14,880 nt of DNA from Chloroflexota bacterium (GTDB lineage Bacteria; Chloroflexota; Anaerolineae; Caldilineales; Caldilineaceae): assembly GCA_003577005.1 (NCBI GenBank), contig QEUW01000172.1:1-14880 (forward strand), in the 5' to 3' direction. This document shows, one piece after another, positions 6,973-14,880 of the stretch (position 1 is the first letter of the stretch; the number at the start of each line of letters is the position of its first letter). Under the pieces are notes generated by a model, which made no database searches, had not been told where the DNA came from, and worked only from the letters and a program-made list of their open reading frames with translations. The position numbers were made by a program, and so were the translations under genes.

Positions 6973-7081
6973 AGAATGATGATAGCTCTCGCCCATCATT
7001 CTGTACGCACTTCTCGAACTGTGATGATTGCAGGGAGAACTATCATAAACAATACCTGGGCGCAGTATAGCCTCATCACAG
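6973..7081 (+). promoter_or_regulatory. Leader with overlapping inverted repeats upstream of the UroD-like gene
   Basis: Three pairs of complementary segments lie in this gene-free stretch: AGAATGATG/CATCATTCT (6973-6981/6994-7002, perfect), ATGATAGCTCTC/GAGAACTATCAT (6979-6990/7035-7046, one mismatch) and CTGTGATGA/TCATCACAG (7019-7027/7073-7081, perfect). The first two share bases, so they cannot form together, and the third interlocks with the second. This is the kind of layout expected of an attenuator, a regulatory RNA or stacked operators. It ends 42 bases before the chosen start of the UroD-like gene. I could not match it to a known riboswitch. The rest of 6876-7123 shows nothing further. 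Confidence 0.4.
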
Positions 7082-7123
7082 TAACCGTGAACCGTTTCCA
7101 TGACAAATTCTACGGAGCAGCCC

Positions 7124-8143
7124 ATGAGCCACCGGCCACAAGCATACACACCAAAAGAACGCGCCGTCAACGCCCTGGAGCGCAGACCGCCGCTGCCTGG
7201 TCTCGTGCCGACCTTCGAACTGGAGTTTCAGCTTACGCAGGAACTGCTGGGCAAGGAGTTTTACCGCGGCGCCGAGGTGTGGGAGCCGGTCACCGCGGCC
7301 GAACGGCAAGCGATGATCCGCCACAATGCCGAACTCTATGTCGAAGTGGCCGAATGGCTCGATTACGCCATCCTCATGATCGTCGGCCCGCACGAGGCTG
7401 CCGACATCGCGGCCACGGCCAACCTCATCCGCCGGCAGGTGGGCGACCGCTATCTGCTCATCTGCCACGGCGATGCTACCTTTGCCATCCCCTCGGGCAG
7501 CGACATGATGGAGATGGCCGTCGCCTTCTTCGACCACCCTGGCGAAATGCACCAGCTTGCCAAGACGCGCGTACAACAGGCGCTGGCGCGCGGCAAATAC
7601 CTGCGCGAGGAGTGCGGGCTGGACGGCTTCGCTCTCTGCGCCGATTACTGCTTCAACACCGGCCCCTTCCTCTCGCCGCGCATGTTTCGCCAGTTCGTCA
7701 CACCCTATCTCAAGGAGCTGGTAGCCGGCTACAAGGAGATGGGCTTCTACGTCATCAAACACACCGACGGCAACCTCATGCCCATCCTTGACCAGATCCT
7801 CGAATGCGAACCGCATGGGCTGCACTCCATTGACTGCCAGGCCCGGGAGATGGACATGGCCGTGATCAAAAGGCTGGCCGGCGACAAACTCTGTCTGCTG
7901 GGCGGTGTACAGTGCAGCCTGCTCCAGACCGGCACCGAGGAAGAAATCGTCGAACAGTGCAAATATGTGTTGCGCCACGGTCTGCCCGGCGGCGGCTACA
8001 TCTATGGCACGACCAATGTCGCCTTCAAAGGCTTGCCGCTAGAGCGCTATCTGCTCATTCTAGAGATCCGCAAACAGTACGGCTGGTACGACGAGCGCGG
8101 GAACCCTTGTCCCGCACTGTTTGACGAAAAAGCTGCAACCTGA
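7124..8143 (+). CDS. Uroporphyrinogen decarboxylase/corrinoid methyltransferase family protein
   Basis: A UroD-fold protein of 339 residues. This family includes uroporphyrinogen-III decarboxylase (haem synthesis) and corrinoid-dependent methyltransferases of the MtaA/MtbA type. Visible family features are a TPKERAVNALERRPPLP N-terminus, a WLDYAILMIVGP segment, FALCADYCFNTGPFLSPRMFRQFVTPYLKEL (kept here as two blocks around NTGPF), VIKHTDGN (His213) and LLGGVQC near the C-terminus. The HTDGN segment sits where methyltransferases carry a zinc-binding His. Its length and divergence suggest a methyltransferase-like or demethylase role rather than HemE, but the substrate is unknown. GGAG (7114-7117) sits 6 bases before ATG 7124; an upstream in-frame ATG at 7100 has no ribosome-binding site. 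It is convergent with citrate synthase, with only 19 bases between the stops. Confidence 0.8.
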   Translation: MSHRPQAYTPKERAVNALERRPPLPGLVPTFELEFQLTQELLGKEFYRGAEVWEPVTAAERQAMIRHNAELYVEVAEWLDYAILMIVGPHEAADIAATANLIRRQVGDRYLLICHGDATFAIPSGSDMMEMAVAFFDHPGEMHQLAKTRVQQALARGKYLREECGLDGFALCADYCFNTGPFLSPRMFRQFVTPYLKELVAGYKEMGFYVIKHTDGNLMPILDQILECEPHGLHSIDCQAREMDMAVIKRLAGDKLCLLGGVQCSLLQTGTEEEIVEQCKYVLRHGLPGGGYIYGTTNVAFKGLPLERYLLILEIRKQYGWYDERGNPCPALFDEKAAT

Positions 8144-8162
8144 GTTGCTCCTGCCTACCCAT

Positions 8163-9437
8163 CTAACGCTGGTCGAGCGGAACAAAGGAGCGCACCGTCG
8201 GCCCCGTGTAGATCTGGCGCGGGCGGGCGATGCGGGTGGCGGGGTCTTCGCTCATCTCTTTCCAGTGGGCGATCCACCCGGGCAGCCGGCCCAGCGCAAA
8301 CATCACGGTAAACATGTCGGTGGGAATGCCCATCGCCCGATAGAGAATGCCGCTGTAGAAGTCCACGTTCGGATAGAGCTTCCGCTCCACAAAATAGTCG
8401 TCCTTGAGCGCGACCTCCTCCAGGCCTTTGGCAATGTCGAGCAACGGGTCCTGGATGCCCATCTCGGTGAGCACCTCATCGGCGGCTTCCTTGAGAATGC
8501 GAGCGCGCGGGTCGAAGTTCTTGTAGACGCGATGGCCAAAACCCATCAGCCGGAACCTGCTCTCCTTGTTCTTCGCCCGGTCCACATATTTCTGGTAGTC
8601 GCCGCCATCGTTGTGGATCATCTCCAACATGCGGATGACTTCCTGGTTGGCGCCGCCGTGCAAAGGGCCCCAGAGCGCCGACACCCCTGCCGAAATCGAC
8701 GCAAAGAGGTTGGCGCCGCTGCTGCCCACCATGCGCACGGTGGAGGTGCTACAGTTCTGTTCGTGGTCGGCGTGGAGGATCAAGAGCAGGTTCAGGGCTT
8801 TGTCCAGCACCTTGGGAATCTCGTACGGTTCGGTGGGGACGGCAAACATCATGTGCAGGAAATTCTCGGTGTAACTCAGCGCATTGATGGGATAGACAAA
8901 AGGCTGGCCAATCGACTTCTTATACGAAAATGCGGCGATCGTCTTCGCCTTGGCCAGCAGGCGAATGATGTTGAGGTCGATATCTTCATCCGTCTCGCTC
9001 TCTGGATAATAGGTCGATAGCGCCGATACCATCGACGCCAAAATCGCCATCGGGTGTGCGGAACGAGGATAGCCTTCGAAAAACTTCTTCATATCCTCGT
9101 GGATCAGGCTGTGATAGGTCAGGCCACTGCGGAAGGCCGCCAACTCGGCGCGATCCGGCAGGTGGCCGTAGATGAGCAGATAGCAGACCTCTGTAAAGCG
9201 GGCGGCGTGAGCCAGCTCCTCGATGGGATAGCCGCGATAGCGTAGAATTCCTTGTTCACCGTCGATAAACGTAATGGCGCTCTGGCACGCGCCAGTGTTG
9301 CCATAGCCCGGGTCCAGGGTGATCGCCCCCGACTGGCTGCGCAACGAGGTTACATCGATTCCAACTTCCCCTTCGCTACCCACAACCGTTGGGAATTCAT
9401 ACTCATTCCCGTCGAGGTTAAGCTTTGCTGTGGTCAT
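8163..9437 (-). CDS. gltA: Citrate synthase (type II)
   Basis: Condenses acetyl-CoA with oxaloacetate to citrate, the entry step of the TCA cycle, in the cytoplasm. The product is 424 residues, typical of the hexameric type II enzymes. Visible motifs are LHADHEQNCSTSTVRMVGSS (His225 in the oxaloacetate pocket), WGPLHGGANQ (catalytic His260), the family signature GFGHRVYKNFDPR (299-311, His302) and NVDFYSG (catalytic Asp359). The open frame extends upstream to 9584, but that extension is Arg/Pro-rich and not family-like. ATG 9437 begins MTTAKLNLDGNEYEF as in relatives, with AAAGGA about 11 bases upstream. A candidate promoter lies 44-72 bases upstream. Confidence 0.97.
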   Translation of the reverse strand: MTTAKLNLDGNEYEFPTVVGSEGEVGIDVTSLRSQSGAITLDPGYGNTGACQSAITFIDGEQGILRYRGYPIEELAHAARFTEVCYLLIYGHLPDRAELAAFRSGLTYHSLIHEDMKKFFEGYPRSAHPMAILASMVSALSTYYPESETDEDIDLNIIRLLAKAKTIAAFSYKKSIGQPFVYPINALSYTENFLHMMFAVPTEPYEIPKVLDKALNLLLILHADHEQNCSTSTVRMVGSSGANLFASISAGVSALWGPLHGGANQEVIRMLEMIHNDGGDYQKYVDRAKNKESRFRLMGFGHRVYKNFDPRARILKEAADEVLTEMGIQDPLLDIAKGLEEVALKDDYFVERKLYPNVDFYSGILYRAMGIPTDMFTVMFALGRLPGWIAHWKEMSEDPATRIARPRQIYTGPTVRSFVPLDQR

Positions 9438-9480
9438 AGAGCTGGTTCCTTTCCGAATGCGGAGCGCACATACTGATACT

Positions 9481-9509
9481 ATTCTACGAGCTTTCCTCGA
9501 TTCTCGGAA
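9481..9509 (-). promoter_or_regulatory. Candidate sigma-70-type promoter for citrate synthase
   Basis: On the minus strand TTCCGA (9509-9504) and TAGAAT (9486-9481) are separated by 17 bases, placing a transcript start about 37 bases before the citrate synthase ATG. The -10 box matches the consensus at five of six positions and the -35 at only three, so this is a weak prediction based on spacing. Confidence 0.3.
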
Positions 9510-9644
9510 ACGCACTGCTGGGTGGTGTGCCGGTGCAGGCGCTTGCCCCCTGGTAACGCGTGGGGATCTTCTTGTTGAGATCACAATGGTGGGCTCGCAA
9601 CCTGGACAGCTGGTCAGGTCAAAAACACCCCACGTGGCTATTCT

Positions 9645-9899
9645 CTTTTCCTCTGCTCATCGCTACGATAAATCCAATTTTCCTGTGTCAGCCAATGAGC
9701 TATCCACCTGCACTCCGGCGGTAGGAGATAGCAACAATGGTAGGTCAGATAGGAAAAGAAGATAGCGCTCGGCCGGGCGATCTTCATTGCGCGTCGAAGC
9801 ACTGGCAAACAGATAGGTACTGGACAGGCAAGTAGGCCGGTGAGACTTAAGTCGCAGTCGTACACGAATGCACATGCTACCATCAGGACAGACCGGCCT
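9645..9899. other. Gene-free stretch with nested and long-range inverted repeats
   Basis: The 509 bases between citrate synthase and the ferredoxin hold no gene I can support. CTTTTCCT (9645-9652) pairs with AGGAAAAG (9751-9758), enclosing GCTATC/GATAGC (9699-9704/9727-9732) in a nested arrangement. A second pair, AGGCCGGT/ACCGGCCT (9834-9841/9892-9899), encloses about 50 bases just before the ferredoxin. These may be remnants of palindromic repeats or operators for the divergent genes. No T-run or recognisable regulator site was found. Confidence 0.35.
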
Positions 9900-9946
9900 G
9901 CGGATGCGGAGCCGATGAACGGGTAAGATGAATCGGATATTCTACA

Positions 9947-10192
9947 ATGTGCGCGGAACCGCTGCCGAAAATCGATCAGGCCTTATGCACCGGCTGCCAT
10001 CGCTGTGTCGAACTGTGCCCGACCCAGGCTTTGGACCAGATCGACGGCAAAGCCTTTCTGCGCTTTCCAGAGAGATGCACCTATTGTTCGGTCTGTGAGG
10101 AGATCTGTCCGGAAGGTGCGATTGCATTGCCCTTTCTGATAGTTTTGGCAAAGTCACAAGATGATGCGGACACTGACGTCCACTCTACATGA
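9947..10192 (+). CDS. 2[4Fe-4S] ferredoxin, first gene of the nos operon
   Basis: Small cytoplasmic electron carrier of 81 residues. Two cluster motifs are complete: Cys14-Cys17-Cys20 with Cys24-Pro (CTGCHRCVELCP) and Cys44-Cys47-Cys50 with Cys54-Pro (CTYCSVCEEICP). This is the bacterial 8Fe-8S pattern. The stop lies 19 bases before the nosZ start, and the nosZ ribosome-binding site follows it at once, so the two genes are very likely co-transcribed. By position it may feed electrons toward N2O reduction or toward maturation of NosZ; this is inference. In many nos clusters such proteins appear as NosG/NosH, which are longer membrane-linked forms. No ribosome-binding site is visible before ATG 9947, and an in-frame TGA at 9929 excludes an upstream start, so initiation may be leaderless or coupled to an unseen element. 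Confidence 0.9.
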   Translation: MCAEPLPKIDQALCTGCHRCVELCPTQALDQIDGKAFLRFPERCTYCSVCEEICPEGAIALPFLIVLAKSQDDADTDVHST

Positions 10193-10211
10193 TGCAAGGA
10201 GGCATGAACCC

Positions 10212-12211
<2,000 letters not shown>

Positions 12212-12212
<1 letters not shown>

Positions 12213-12246
12213 AGTGGAGAGTAGAGATTAGAGACTGGAGATTGGA
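12212..12246 (+). repeat. Five heptamer repeats after nosZ
   Basis: Five consecutive 7-base units of the form GA[G/T/C]T[G/A]GA start at the last base of the nosZ stop codon: GAGTGGA, GAGTAGA, GATTAGA, GACTGGA, GATTGGA. Purine-rich sequence continues to about 12285. A pyrimidine-rich stretch at about 12308-12343 is roughly its complement (for example AAATCTCC and ATCCCCCAAATC), so the transcript could fold into a long imperfect hairpin between nosZ and the next gene. It is non-coding. Short heptameric repeats of this type occur between genes in cyanobacteria and other filamentous bacteria. Confidence 0.6.
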
Positions 12247-12354
12247 GGGGATTGACGGTGATTTGAGGAGATGACGGAGATTGGTGTCTGTCGAGAGGCA
12301 GTCTCTGCAAATCGTCCCAAATCTCCATAAATCCCCCAAATCTTCAGCGAGAAA

Positions 12355-12385
12355 GGGATCGGCCGCTACCCAAACGGGCGATCCC
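12355..12385. repeat. Inverted repeat before the nosB-like gene
   Basis: GGGATCG (12355-12361) and CGATCCC (12379-12385) form a perfect 7-bp stem around a 17-base loop, ending 17 bases before the ATG at 12403. It may moderate expression of the downstream nos genes relative to nosZ, or it may be another small dispersed palindrome. No T-run is present, so read-through into the next gene is expected. Confidence 0.4.
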
Positions 12386-12402
12386 TACGAGAGGACAGAA
12401 TC

Positions 12403-13056
12403 ATGATGGCCGAAGGCATAGAACGCATTATCGGGCCGCGGGTGCCGGCGGAGGAGTGGCGGGCGCACCGAACGCGCTACATTATCCCTACCCTGCTCTT
12501 TGCGGCGGCCGCGGTGCTTTTGATCGTATCGATCTTCTGGCCCTACTGGCGGTTGACCCTCCATGCGCCGCAGTACCCCAAGGGGCTGACGGTGCAGGCC
12601 TACCTCAACCGGCTGGAAGGAGATGTGAACGAGATCGATGGGCTCAACCACTATATCGGCATGCGCCCGCTGAACGAGGCGGCGCAATTTGAAAGAGAGA
12701 TCTCTATCATCGGTGTAGCCGCCCTGGCACTGCTCATCCTGGCGGCGATTTTCGTCCATTCACGATGGGCGGCGCTGTTGGCGCTGCCGGCGTTGCTCCT
12801 CCCGGCCATTTTTCTGGCCGACCTGCAATTCTGGATGGCAAATTTTGGCCAGAATTTGGACCCGCGCGCGCCGCTCTCCAGCAGTATCAAGCCCTTTGTC
12901 CCACCGGTTCTATTCGAGGGCACGATCGGCCAGTTTCGCACCTGGGCCGAACCGGATGTAGGGCTTTATCTGGCAATGGCGGCGTCGCTGCTCATTCTCA
13001 TAGGGCTCTACTTCCACCGCCGGGCATATAAGCCCCTGGTCGAGGCAGAGGCGTGA
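12403..13056 (+). CDS. nosB: Four-helix membrane protein in the NosB position
   Basis: Integral membrane protein of 217 residues with four predicted helices at about 27-46, 100-118, 121-140 and 185-205. A loop at 47-99 reads LTLHAPQYPKGL...LNRLEGDVNEIDGLNHYIGMRP. It is strongly patterned and contains His54, His83 and Met87, possible metal or haem ligands on the outer face. In clade II nos clusters the gene after nosZ encodes a membrane protein called NosB, and the position fits; I did not recognise the family from sequence alone, so the symbol rests mainly on context. GAGGA (12391-12395) lies 7 bases before ATG 12403. It ends 135 bases before the chosen nosD start, with a dispersed palindrome in between. 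Confidence 0.6.
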   Translation: MMAEGIERIIGPRVPAEEWRAHRTRYIIPTLLFAAAAVLLIVSIFWPYWRLTLHAPQYPKGLTVQAYLNRLEGDVNEIDGLNHYIGMRPLNEAAQFEREISIIGVAALALLILAAIFVHSRWAALLALPALLLPAIFLADLQFWMANFGQNLDPRAPLSSSIKPFVPPVLFEGTIGQFRTWAEPDVGLYLAMAASLLILIGLYFHRRAYKPLVEAEA

Positions 13057-13130
13057 TGAGTGATTTGTCGAGATCTGAAGAAATTTTGGGGGGGATTGGC
13101 TGTGAACGGCTATTGGGAAATCTGGCGACA

Positions 13131-13161
13131 GGTGCGTTGCACACGCAGTGTGCGATGCACC
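13131..13161. repeat. Second copy of the 31-bp palindromic repeat
   Basis: The reverse complement of this segment reads GGTGCATCGCAC, then ACTGCGT, then GTGCAACGCACC. It matches 1299-1329 at 29 of 31 positions. It folds into a stem with a three-base internal mismatch on each side. It sits between nosB and nosD and inside the upstream open extension of nosD, which argues against a nosD start before it. Confidence 0.75.
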
Positions 13162-13191
13162 TCTGAACCGGCCCCAAAAATCATACGAAAG

Positions 13192-14670
13192 ATGATACTC
13201 TGCGTCTGGCTGGCTGGCGTGCTGAGCTTCTTCTGGAGCGCACCACTTGAGGCGCAAATGCCCCCTTTCGATCTATACGCGGCATTGGCGACCGCCCAGC
13301 CAGACGCCACTATCACCGTGCCGGCGGGGCTCTACCAGGGGTCACTCACCATCGATAAGCCGGTGACGCTGGTGGCCGAAGAGGGCGCCACCATCGACGG
13401 CGGCGGGCAGAGTGATGTCGTTACCATCAGCGCACCCGATGTGACGCTGCGCGGTTTTGTCATCCGCAACAGCGGCGACTCGCTCGACCGCGAACACGCC
13501 GGTATTACTGTCGAAGCCCCGCGCGCTACCATCGAACAGAATCATCTAGAGGATGTGCTTTTTGGGGTCTATCTCAAGAATGCGCCGGGCAGCGTGCTGC
13601 GCGAGAACATCATACTGTCTAAAGATCTCCATATCGCCCGCCGCGGCGATGGCATCAAGATCTGGTACAGCGCCGATTGCCTCGTCGAGGGCAACCAGGT
13701 CCGCGGCAGCCGCGATGTGATCCTCTGGTATTCGCCCAACTGTGTTGTACGCAACAACGTGGTTGAAAACAGCCGCTATGGCTTGCATTACATGCAAAGC
13801 AGTGACGCCGTCATGGAGCAGAACATCCTGCGCAACAACTCGGTGGGTGTCTATATCATGTATGGCCGTGAAGTGCTGCTGCGCAACAACGTGATCGATA
13901 ATCACCGCGGCCCCAGCGGCTTTGGCATCGGTCTGAAAGATGCGGTCAACGTGACTGTCACCGGCAACCGCGTGGTGGGTAACCGGGTTGGCGTCTATAT
14001 CGACAACTCGCCGCCGGAGCCAAGTGCAACGGTATACTTCCAACGCAACTTGTTCGCCTACAACGAAATCGGCGCTGAGCTATTGCCAAATGTCAAACGC
14101 AATCATTATAGCGAAAATATCTTCTTAGAGAACGGCGAACAGGTTGCCATTGCCGGCGCCGGCGACGCAACTGGAAGCCAGTGGTCGCTGGACGGTCGCG
14201 GCAATTTCTGGAGCGATTATGTCGGTTTTGACGCTGACGGTGACCAGGTGGGCGACCTACCTTACCGGGCGCAGAGCCTGTTTGAGAACCTGCTGAGCAA
14301 ACATCCCGAACTGCGCCTCTTCCAACTCAGCCCGGCGGCCGATGCGCTCGACCTGGCCGCCCGCGCTTTTCCCATCTTCCAGCCGCGGCCCAAGCTGGCG
14401 GATGAGCACCCACTCATGGCGCCGCCGCCGTTGCCTGCGGTCGAAGGTTTGCCCACGGCGCCCGTTGCTGCCAACCTGGCGGTTTCCGGCGCTATGGTCG
14501 CAATTGCCTTCTTGCTGCTGCTGGCGCCCCTGGTCAGCACGGGAACTCGGTCTCGGCGCCCCGCATCACCTGCCGTACGCGCATCGAACGCAGACCGCTG
14601 GTATACCTTGTTCAGACAAGGCAGAGAGGATGCAGAGCACCGGACCAAATTTCAGCGGGGCGCAGAATGA
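13192..14670 (+). CDS. nosD: NosD, periplasmic copper-site maturation protein
   Basis: Exported right-handed beta-helix protein that works with the NosFY ABC transporter to assemble the sulfide-bridged copper CuZ site of NosZ. The 492-residue form starts MILCVWLAGVLSFFWSAPLEAQ, a Sec signal peptide. Residues 60-330 hold repeated beta-helix turns with N-N/N-V patterns (VRNNVV, LRNNSV, LRNNVI, VTGNRV), and GNFWSDYVGFDADG (337-350) followed by DLPYR (355-359) is the NosD family block. A hydrophobic helix (428-447) near the C-terminus suggests membrane anchoring, followed by a basic tail. The frame is open upstream to 13060, but that extension contains a dispersed palindrome and no signal peptide, so ATG 13192 is preferred. 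It ends 10 bases before nosF. The last 40 residues are unlike a typical end and may be poorly conserved. Confidence 0.93.
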   Translation: MILCVWLAGVLSFFWSAPLEAQMPPFDLYAALATAQPDATITVPAGLYQGSLTIDKPVTLVAEEGATIDGGGQSDVVTISAPDVTLRGFVIRNSGDSLDREHAGITVEAPRATIEQNHLEDVLFGVYLKNAPGSVLRENIILSKDLHIARRGDGIKIWYSADCLVEGNQVRGSRDVILWYSPNCVVRNNVVENSRYGLHYMQSSDAVMEQNILRNNSVGVYIMYGREVLLRNNVIDNHRGPSGFGIGLKDAVNVTVTGNRVVGNRVGVYIDNSPPEPSATVYFQRNLFAYNEIGAELLPNVKRNHYSENIFLENGEQVAIAGAGDATGSQWSLDGRGNFWSDYVGFDADGDQVGDLPYRAQSLFENLLSKHPELRLFQLSPAADALDLAARAFPIFQPRPKLADEHPLMAPPPLPAVEGLPTAPVAANLAVSGAMVAIAFLLLLAPLVSTGTRSRRPASPAVRASNADRWYTLFRQGREDAEHRTKFQRGAE

Positions 14671-14680
14671 GGAATGAATG

Positions 14681-14880
14681 ATGATCCGATTCGAGCACGT
14701 GACCAAGCGTTTTGGTCGCTATGTAGCTGTCGATGACCTCAATACCACGGTGCCTGCGCAACAGGCCTATGCCTTTTGGGGCCCCAACGGCGCCGGCAAG
14801 ACCACGGTGATCAAGTGCTTGCTGGGGCTGCTGCGGTACGAAGGCCGCATTGCAGTCAACGGTTTTGATGCCGCCCGCAA
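14681..14880 (+). CDS. nosF: NosF, ABC transporter ATPase (partial, runs off the window)
   Basis: Cytoplasmic ATPase subunit of the NosFY(D) complex needed for NosZ copper-site maturation. Only the first 66 codons are present. They contain MIRFEHVTKRFGRYVAVDDL, the Walker A loop GPNGAGKTT (34-42), and the segment VIKCLLGLLRYEGRIAVNGFDAA typical of ABC ATPases. ATG 14678 is in frame one codon earlier; GAGGA (14669-14673), overlapping the nosD stop, is spaced better for 14681. Tight coupling to nosD implies one operon, and the nosF assignment rests largely on that context. The membrane subunit NosY would be expected just beyond the window. Confidence 0.85.
   Translation, partial: MIRFEHVTKRFGRYVAVDDLNTTVPAQQAYAFWGPNGAGKTTVIKCLLGLLRYEGRIAVNGFDAAR

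Noticed and set aside
6876..7123. Cobalamin riboswitch before the UroD/methyltransferase-like gene.
   Set aside because: I could not find the conserved B12-box sequence or the expected core layout; only generic inverted repeats are supported.
9572..9586. CRP/FNR-like site TTGTTGAGATCACAA between gltA and the ferredoxin.
   Set aside because: Only one half-site is good and it lies about 360 bases from the nos operon; too weak to claim.
13060..13191. N-terminal extension of nosD from ATG 13060.
   Set aside because: It includes a dispersed palindrome, has no signal peptide at its start, and a clear Sec signal begins at 13192.

Overview
The window looks like a chromosomal segment of a GC-rich bacterium, most plausibly a Chloroflexota member of the Anaerolineae/Caldilineae type. 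This is an inference. It rests on a Sec-exported, lipoprotein-type (clade II) nitrous oxide reductase with a nosZ-nosB-nosD-nosF order, lipoproteins with proline/threonine-rich linkers, small palindromic repeats and heptameric purine repeats between genes. No rRNA or tRNA is visible to settle the taxonomy.

Layout. (1) 1-265 holds a small palindromic, MITE-like element directly before etfA (266-1234, electron transfer flavoprotein alpha subunit); no etfB is visible upstream. (2) 1235-2265 is decayed sequence: a composite palindrome, then on the minus strand a broken Phd-like antitoxin/PIN toxin pair, with a frameshift in the antitoxin and an amber codon in the toxin. (3) 2266-4033 carries a truncated lipoprotein leader followed by its intact relative, a lipid-anchored alpha/beta hydrolase of the tripeptidyl-aminopeptidase type, closed by a 15-bp hairpin. 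(4) 4108-6875 appears lower in GC and looks acquired: a stop-interrupted remnant, a 547-residue protein with a delta-endotoxin-like helical N-terminus and a fascin-like beta-trefoil, and a truncated zinc-dependent phospholipase C fragment ending in a zinc ribbon. (5) 6876-8143 is a leader with overlapping inverted repeats and a uroporphyrinogen decarboxylase/corrinoid methyltransferase-type gene. (6) 8163-9437 is citrate synthase on the minus strand, convergent with it. (7) 9947 to the end is a nitrous oxide respiration operon: 2[4Fe-4S] ferredoxin, nosZ, a four-helix membrane protein (nosB-like), nosD, and the start of the ABC ATPase nosF.

How the genes fit together. The right third is a coherent N2O-reduction unit. 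NosZ is the exported, lipid-anchored catalyst. NosD and NosF (with NosY, outside the window) mature its copper centre, and the membrane protein and ferredoxin are candidate electron carriers. Citrate synthase and EtfA are housekeeping respiration genes. The toxin-like pair at 4462-6875 is the least explained part and the best candidate for an undescribed system. The PLC-like protein there keeps the Zn2 ligand set of the Bacillus cereus PLC family but lacks the N-terminal ligands, and neither protein has a signal peptide.
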